Origin: an uncultured Acetobacteraceae bacterium
GTDB lineage: Bacteria > Pseudomonadota > Alphaproteobacteria > Acetobacterales > Acetobacteraceae
Reading direction: 5' to 3'
NCBI GenBank assembly: GCA_937873095.1
Contig: CALMVI010000067.1
Span: forward strand, 1 to 34,987
Length of the DNA: 34,987 nt
The notes under the pieces were generated by a model. The model saw only the letters and a list, made by a program, of their open reading frames with translations, was not told where the DNA came from and did no database searches. This document shows, in pieces, positions 31,814-34,987 of the stretch. Every line of letters begins with the position of its first letter. Within the stretch, counting starts at the first letter, position 1. Made by a program: the position numbers and the translations under genes.

Positions 31814-32304
31814 AAAATCGTCCGCCCCATGTCGGCCAGATGCAGCATCATCTGGTCCGGCCGGTCCTGCTGCGGCAGGCGCAGATGGGTGTGGGCCACC
31901 TCGGCGATGACCGGGTGGTGGTCGCCGAACTCGATCACCGCGCGGACCCTGCACTCCAGCACGCCGACCGCGTCGTGCAGCAGCGGCAGGCCGCTGTGCC
32001 GCGACGGCGAAAAACCCCAGCCCGACAGCGTGTCGCCCTCCAGCACCGCGGGGCGTGTCTGGAAGGCGAACGCCTCGCCCGCATCCTCCTTGCCCAGCAT
32101 GTGCAGGGCGAAGCGGCTGGTCGCCCGGACCGCGTCGTAGGCCAGGCCGCCGCTGGGCAACGCCACCATGACCAGGGCGGGCTGGAACGAGGTCTGCGTC
32201 ACCCAATGCGCGGTCGCCGCGACCGGCGCGCCCGCGCCGTCCAGCGCGGTCACCACGTGCGCGCCGTACGGGATCATGCGCAGCACGAAACGCTGGTCGG
32301 GCAT
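31801..32304 (-). CDS. Flavin reductase-like FMN-binding protein
   Basis: A 167-residue protein of the flavin reductase-like split-barrel family. The N-terminal RFVLRMIPYGAHVVTA and TQTSFQPALVMVAL match the strand that binds FMN, and EAFAFQTRP, then VGVLECRVRAVIEFGDHHPVIAEV complete the barrel. Such enzymes reduce flavin for partner oxygenases. The start is unclear: ATG 32304 has GGAG touching it, GTG 32310 has none in range. It follows cysK by 20 bases and is likely co-transcribed with it. Confidence 0.8.
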   Translation of the reverse strand: MPDQRFVLRMIPYGAHVVTALDGAGAPVAATAHWVTQTSFQPALVMVALPSGGLAYDAVRATSRFALHMLGKEDAGEAFAFQTRPAVLEGDTLSGWGFSPSRHSGLPLLHDAVGVLECRVRAVIEFGDHHPVIAEVAHTHLRLPQQDRPDQMMLHLADMGRTIFYGG

Positions 32305-32324
32305 CTCCACGAAGGGGTAGGGCG

Positions 32325-33314
32325 TTACAGCCCTTCGAACAGCGCCGTCGAGATGTAGCGCTCGGCAAACGAGGGTATGATGGTGACGATGCGCTTGCCG
32401 GCCATCTCGGGGCGGGCGGCAAGCTTCAGTGTCGCGGCCAGCGCCGAGCCGGACGAGATGCCGCCCGGGATGCCCTCGGTGCGGGCCAGGCGGCGGGCGT
32501 TGGCGAAACTCTCGTCGTTGCCGACCTGGATGATCTCGTCGATCAGCCCTGTCTGCAGGACGGCCGGCACGAAGCCGGCGCCGATGCCCTGCAGCGGATG
32601 CGGGCCGGGCGCGCCGCCGGACAGGACGTGGCTGGCTTCCGGCTCGACCGCGACCATGCGGATGGCCGGGTTGCGGCCCTTGAGCACCTGGCCGATGCCG
32701 GTCAGCGTACCGCCGGTGCCGATGCCGCTGACCACCGCATCCACCTGGCCCGCCGTGTCGTGCCAGATTTCTTCGGCGGTCGTCTTGCGATGGATCTCGG
32801 GATTGGCGGTGTTGGCGAACTGGTTCGGGCTGACCGCACCGGGATGCGTCTGCATCAGCTCCTCGGCACGCGCGATCGCGCCCTTCATGCCGGCGGCGCG
32901 CGGCGTCAGCTCGACCTGGGCGCCCAGGAAGGTCAGCATCTTGCGGCGTTCGGCCGAGACGCTCTCCGGCATGGTCAGGATCAGGTGGTAGCCGCGGCTG
33001 GCGCACATGAAGGCCAGCCCGATGCCGGTGTTGCCGCTGGTCGGCTCGATGATCACGCTTTCGGGGGTCAGCTGGCCCGCCGCCTCCATGGCCAGGATCA
33101 TGTTGACGCCGATGCGGTCCTTCACGCTGCTGGTCGGGTTGAAGAACTCCAGCTTCAGGCAGATGTCGGCCTGGATGTTGTCCTGCGCGGTGATGCGCGG
33201 AATGCGCACCAGGGGGGTGTTGCCGATGGTCTCGGCGATGCTGTCGTAGATGCGGCCGCGCAGCGGCGCGTCGAAGCGCAGCGGGCGGTGGGTGTCTGGC
33301 GAATGCGTGTCCAT
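32325..33314 (-). CDS. cysK: Cysteine synthase A
   Basis: O-acetylserine sulfhydrylase: makes cysteine from O-acetylserine and sulfide with PLP. The 329-residue product has the PLP-lysine motif [11 protein letters not shown], the substrate loop [12 protein letters not shown], and the phosphate loop [10 protein letters not shown], all intact. The C-terminal FEGL is normal. The ATG at 33314 has GAGGGG seven bases upstream, which decides against the longer frame to 33410. Leftward operon with the flavin reductase. Confidence 0.96.
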   Translation of the reverse strand: MDTHSPDTHRPLRFDAPLRGRIYDSIAETIGNTPLVRIPRITAQDNIQADICLKLEFFNPTSSVKDRIGVNMILAMEAAGQLTPESVIIEPTSGNTGIGLAFMCASRGYHLILTMPESVSAERRKMLTFLGAQVELTPRAAGMKGAIARAEELMQTHPGAVSPNQFANTANPEIHRKTTAEEIWHDTAGQVDAVVSGIGTGGTLTGIGQVLKGRNPAIRMVAVEPEASHVLSGGAPGPHPLQGIGAGFVPAVLQTGLIDEIIQVGNDESFANARRLARTEGIPGGISSGSALAATLKLAARPEMAGKRIVTIIPSFAERYISTALFEGL

Positions 33315-33327
33315 TGTTTGGCCCCTC

Positions 33328-33350
33328 TGACAACTGACGACTGACAACTG
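33328..33350. repeat. Short direct repeat TGACAACTG
   Basis: Two copies of TGACAACTG (33328-33336 and 33342-33350), separated by ACGAC, with more CTGAC units around them, lie between cysK and aat. Similar CAACTGAC-type minisatellites are common in bacterial intergenic DNA. It has no evident role. Confidence 0.6.
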
Positions 33351-33384
33351 GTAACTGACCGATGCTTTCGCCAAACTGGCTGCC

Positions 33385-34068
33385 ATGTCCAGGCGGCACT
33401 TCGACGTCACGCCAGATCTGATGCTGCGCGCCTACCGGGCCGGCCTGTTCCCCATGGCGGAGACGCGTCGGGGGGACCGGCTGTACTGGCTCGATCCCGA
33501 GCAGAGGGGCATCCTGCCGCTGGACGGGTTCCACCTGCCGCGCCGGCTGCGGCGGACGCTGGCCAATGCCGGTTTCGAGGTGGTGTGCGACGAGGAGTTC
33601 ACCCGGGTGATCGCGCTGTGTGCGGCGCCAGGCGAGGGGCGCGAGGACACCTGGATCAACCGCGACATCGAGCGGCTGTTCACCGCCCTGCACCTGCGCG
33701 GGCACGCCCACAGCGTGGAGGTGCGGCAGGACGGCGCGCTGGTGGGCGGGCTGTACGGGGTGGTGCTGGGCGGCGTGTTCTTCGGCGAGAGCATGTTCAG
33801 CCTGGCGCGCGACGCCAGCAAGGTGGCGCTGGTGCACCTCGTGGCACGGCTGCGGCTGGGCGGGTTCACGCTGCTGGACACCCAGTTCGTCACCGCCCAC
33901 CTGGCCCAGTTCGGCGCCGTCGAGGTGCCGCGGGACGAGTACAAGCAGATGCTCGAGCGGGCTGCATCCGTGCCGGCGCGGTGGGTGGGCCAGCCGGATC
34001 CGGAGCTGCTGCGTCAGGAGATCGGGCGGCTGAGCCGGCCGAACCCTGGCGAGGCGGCCACGCCTTGA
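33385..34068 (+). CDS. aat: Leucyl/phenylalanyl-tRNA-protein transferase
   Basis: Adds Leu or Phe from tRNA to proteins with N-terminal Arg or Lys, creating an N-degron for ClpAPS. The 227-residue product has the family N-terminus ([10 protein letters not shown], then [15 protein letters not shown]), WINRDI, HSVEV, and [11 protein letters not shown], all conserved. The ATG at 33385 fits the family start. It is divergent from cysK and leads into two exported-protein genes. Confidence 0.95.
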   Translation: MSRRHFDVTPDLMLRAYRAGLFPMAETRRGDRLYWLDPEQRGILPLDGFHLPRRLRRTLANAGFEVVCDEEFTRVIALCAAPGEGREDTWINRDIERLFTALHLRGHAHSVEVRQDGALVGGLYGVVLGGVFFGESMFSLARDASKVALVHLVARLRLGGFTLLDTQFVTAHLAQFGAVEVPRDEYKQMLERAASVPARWVGQPDPELLRQEIGRLSRPNPGEAATP

Positions 34069-34099
34069 CCCGCCGCCACGCGCGTCGCACCTGCCGGGC

Positions 34100-34669
34100 A
34101 TGAAACCGCTCGCCGCCATCCTGGCCTGCCTGGCCACCCCGGCCATCGCTGCTGCCCCTCTGCTGGCGCCGACGCGCGACGTGGTGGTCGACTACGCGGT
34201 CCACCCGCGCGACCACGGGGCGCTGGCGGTGCAGGTGAGCGTGCAGGCCGGCGGCCAGCACCTGCGCATCACCAGCGCCGACCTGCCGACCGCCTTCCTG
34301 GTCGACCGGCCGGCGGGCGAGGCCATCGTCCTGCTGCCGTTGCTCAAACTGTACGCGACCCTCGGCATCGGGCGTTACGACCCGCAGCAGACGGTGCTGC
34401 GAGACGCGCGGTTCGAGCGGCATGGGCGCTCGGTCGTGGCCGGCCACGCCTGCGTGGACTGGACGGCCGTGTCGGCGCGTGGCGAGGCGGCGGCCTGCAT
34501 AACCGAGGACGGCGTCATCCTGCGCGGGACGGCGTCCGACTCGCACGGCCTGCTCGGGTCCGTGCAGGCCAGCACCGTGCAGTATGGCAGGCTGCCGCAG
34601 GAGCTGTTCGTCCTGCCGGCGGATTACCGCAACGCCGGCACCCTGCCGGTCGACGGGTTCGGCAGGTGA
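34100..34669 (+). CDS. Exported protein, tandem pair member 1
   Basis: A 189-residue protein with a signal peptide (MKPLAAILACLATPAIAAA). The mature N-terminus APLLAPTRDVVVDYAV nearly repeats that of the next gene. Beta-strand-rich with two cysteines (about 117 and 133). I do not recognise a family. It follows aat by 31 bp and overlaps the next gene by GTGA, so the three are probably one operon. Confidence 0.75.
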   Translation: MKPLAAILACLATPAIAAAPLLAPTRDVVVDYAVHPRDHGALAVQVSVQAGGQHLRITSADLPTAFLVDRPAGEAIVLLPLLKLYATLGIGRYDPQQTVLRDARFERHGRSVVAGHACVDWTAVSARGEAAACITEDGVILRGTASDSHGLLGSVQASTVQYGRLPQELFVLPADYRNAGTLPVDGFGR

Positions 34670-34987
34670 GGCGGGGCGCCTGCCTGCTGCTGGCCGCGGC
34701 GATCCTGGGCCCTGTCGCCCATGCGCAGGATGCGCCGCTGCTGCAGCCGACCCGCGACGTGGACGTGACCTATCGGGTGCCGGTCCCTGGCGGGGACGCG
34801 GCCCTGCTGCAGCGCCTGCGCTGGTCGGCGTCGCGCCACCAGCAGCGGGTGGATCTGCCCACCTCGGGCAGCTGGATGGTGCTGGATTTCGTGGCGCACC
34901 GGATGGCGATGGTGCGCGACGAGACGCGCGAGGTGGTCGTTCTGCCGGCCCCGCCCTCGGCAGGGCAGGTGGGCGGGGGTGCGGGCT
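34666..34987 (+). CDS. Exported protein, tandem pair member 2 (partial)
   Basis: Begins with GTG overlapping the upstream stop and runs off the window end, so about 107 residues are seen. A signal peptide (ACLLLAAAILGPVAHAQ) is followed by APLLQPTRDVDVTYRVP, close to the mature start of the preceding protein (APLLAPTRDVVVDYAV), and later RVDLP and WMVLDF align in order with its LRIT and FLVD regions. Evidently a tandem duplicate. Function unknown. Confidence 0.75.
   Translation, partial: MRRGACLLLAAAILGPVAHAQDAPLLQPTRDVDVTYRVPVPGGDAALLQRLRWSASRHQQRVDLPTSGSWMVLDFVAHRMAMVRDETREVVVLPAPPSAGQVGGGAG

Overview
The window is about 35 kb of a GC-rich bacterial chromosome. It is almost fully coding, with short intergenic gaps and many 4-nt stop/start overlaps. 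Gene content (citrate synthase, Aat, MetK-TrmB, ClpP-like, MurJ, FeS-type photolyase), a direct-repeat LexA box of the GTTC-N7-GTTC type, and palindromic intergenic elements suggest an alphaproteobacterium, most likely Rhodospirillales/Acetobacteraceae. That placement is inferred from gene style; no database was searched.

Layout. (1) 51-3746: pyrE faces a tight three-gene operon of PdeM-type metallophosphoesterase, class-I-type photolyase and PP2A-like phosphatase. A LexA-type box lies just upstream of the operon. (2) 3748-4464: two small orphan genes, the first behind a 27-nt palindrome. (3) 4529-9682: an FeS-type photolyase, then sixA and a CYTH-CHAD gene, then citrate synthase. (4) 9767-16179: a DNA-repair block. 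Lhr-type helicase points left. Pointing right are a FitAB/VapBC-type toxin-antitoxin pair, a beta-lactamase-fold exonuclease and an ATP-dependent DNA ligase. With PdeM these are the four members of the ligase-associated DNA damage response set, split here into three transcription units. (5) 16226-21511: a small membrane protein, then a leftward cell-surface operon murJ, GT61, GT61, sulfotransferase. (6) 21643-26698: DHH phosphoesterase, ClpP-like protease, PEP-CTERM-type exported protein, GT2 membrane glycosyltransferase, cytochrome b561. (7) 26711-34987: metK-trmB, a membrane-anchored TPR protein, Uma2 nuclease-like protein with an ExbD-like secreted protein, flavin reductase, cysK, aat, and two tandem related exported proteins, the last cut by the window edge.

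Main points. The repair genes look connected by regulation. The PdeM-photolyase operon carries a LexA-type site. The exonuclease start lies one base after the toxin stop, so exonuclease and ligase probably share the autoregulated toxin-antitoxin promoter. An AT-rich hairpin hides the ligase ribosome binding site. Separately, three genes (CYTH-CHAD, the second GT61 and the GT2) have no credible ATG, GTG or TTG start, and each has a well-placed CTG, which suggests recurrent CUG initiation.
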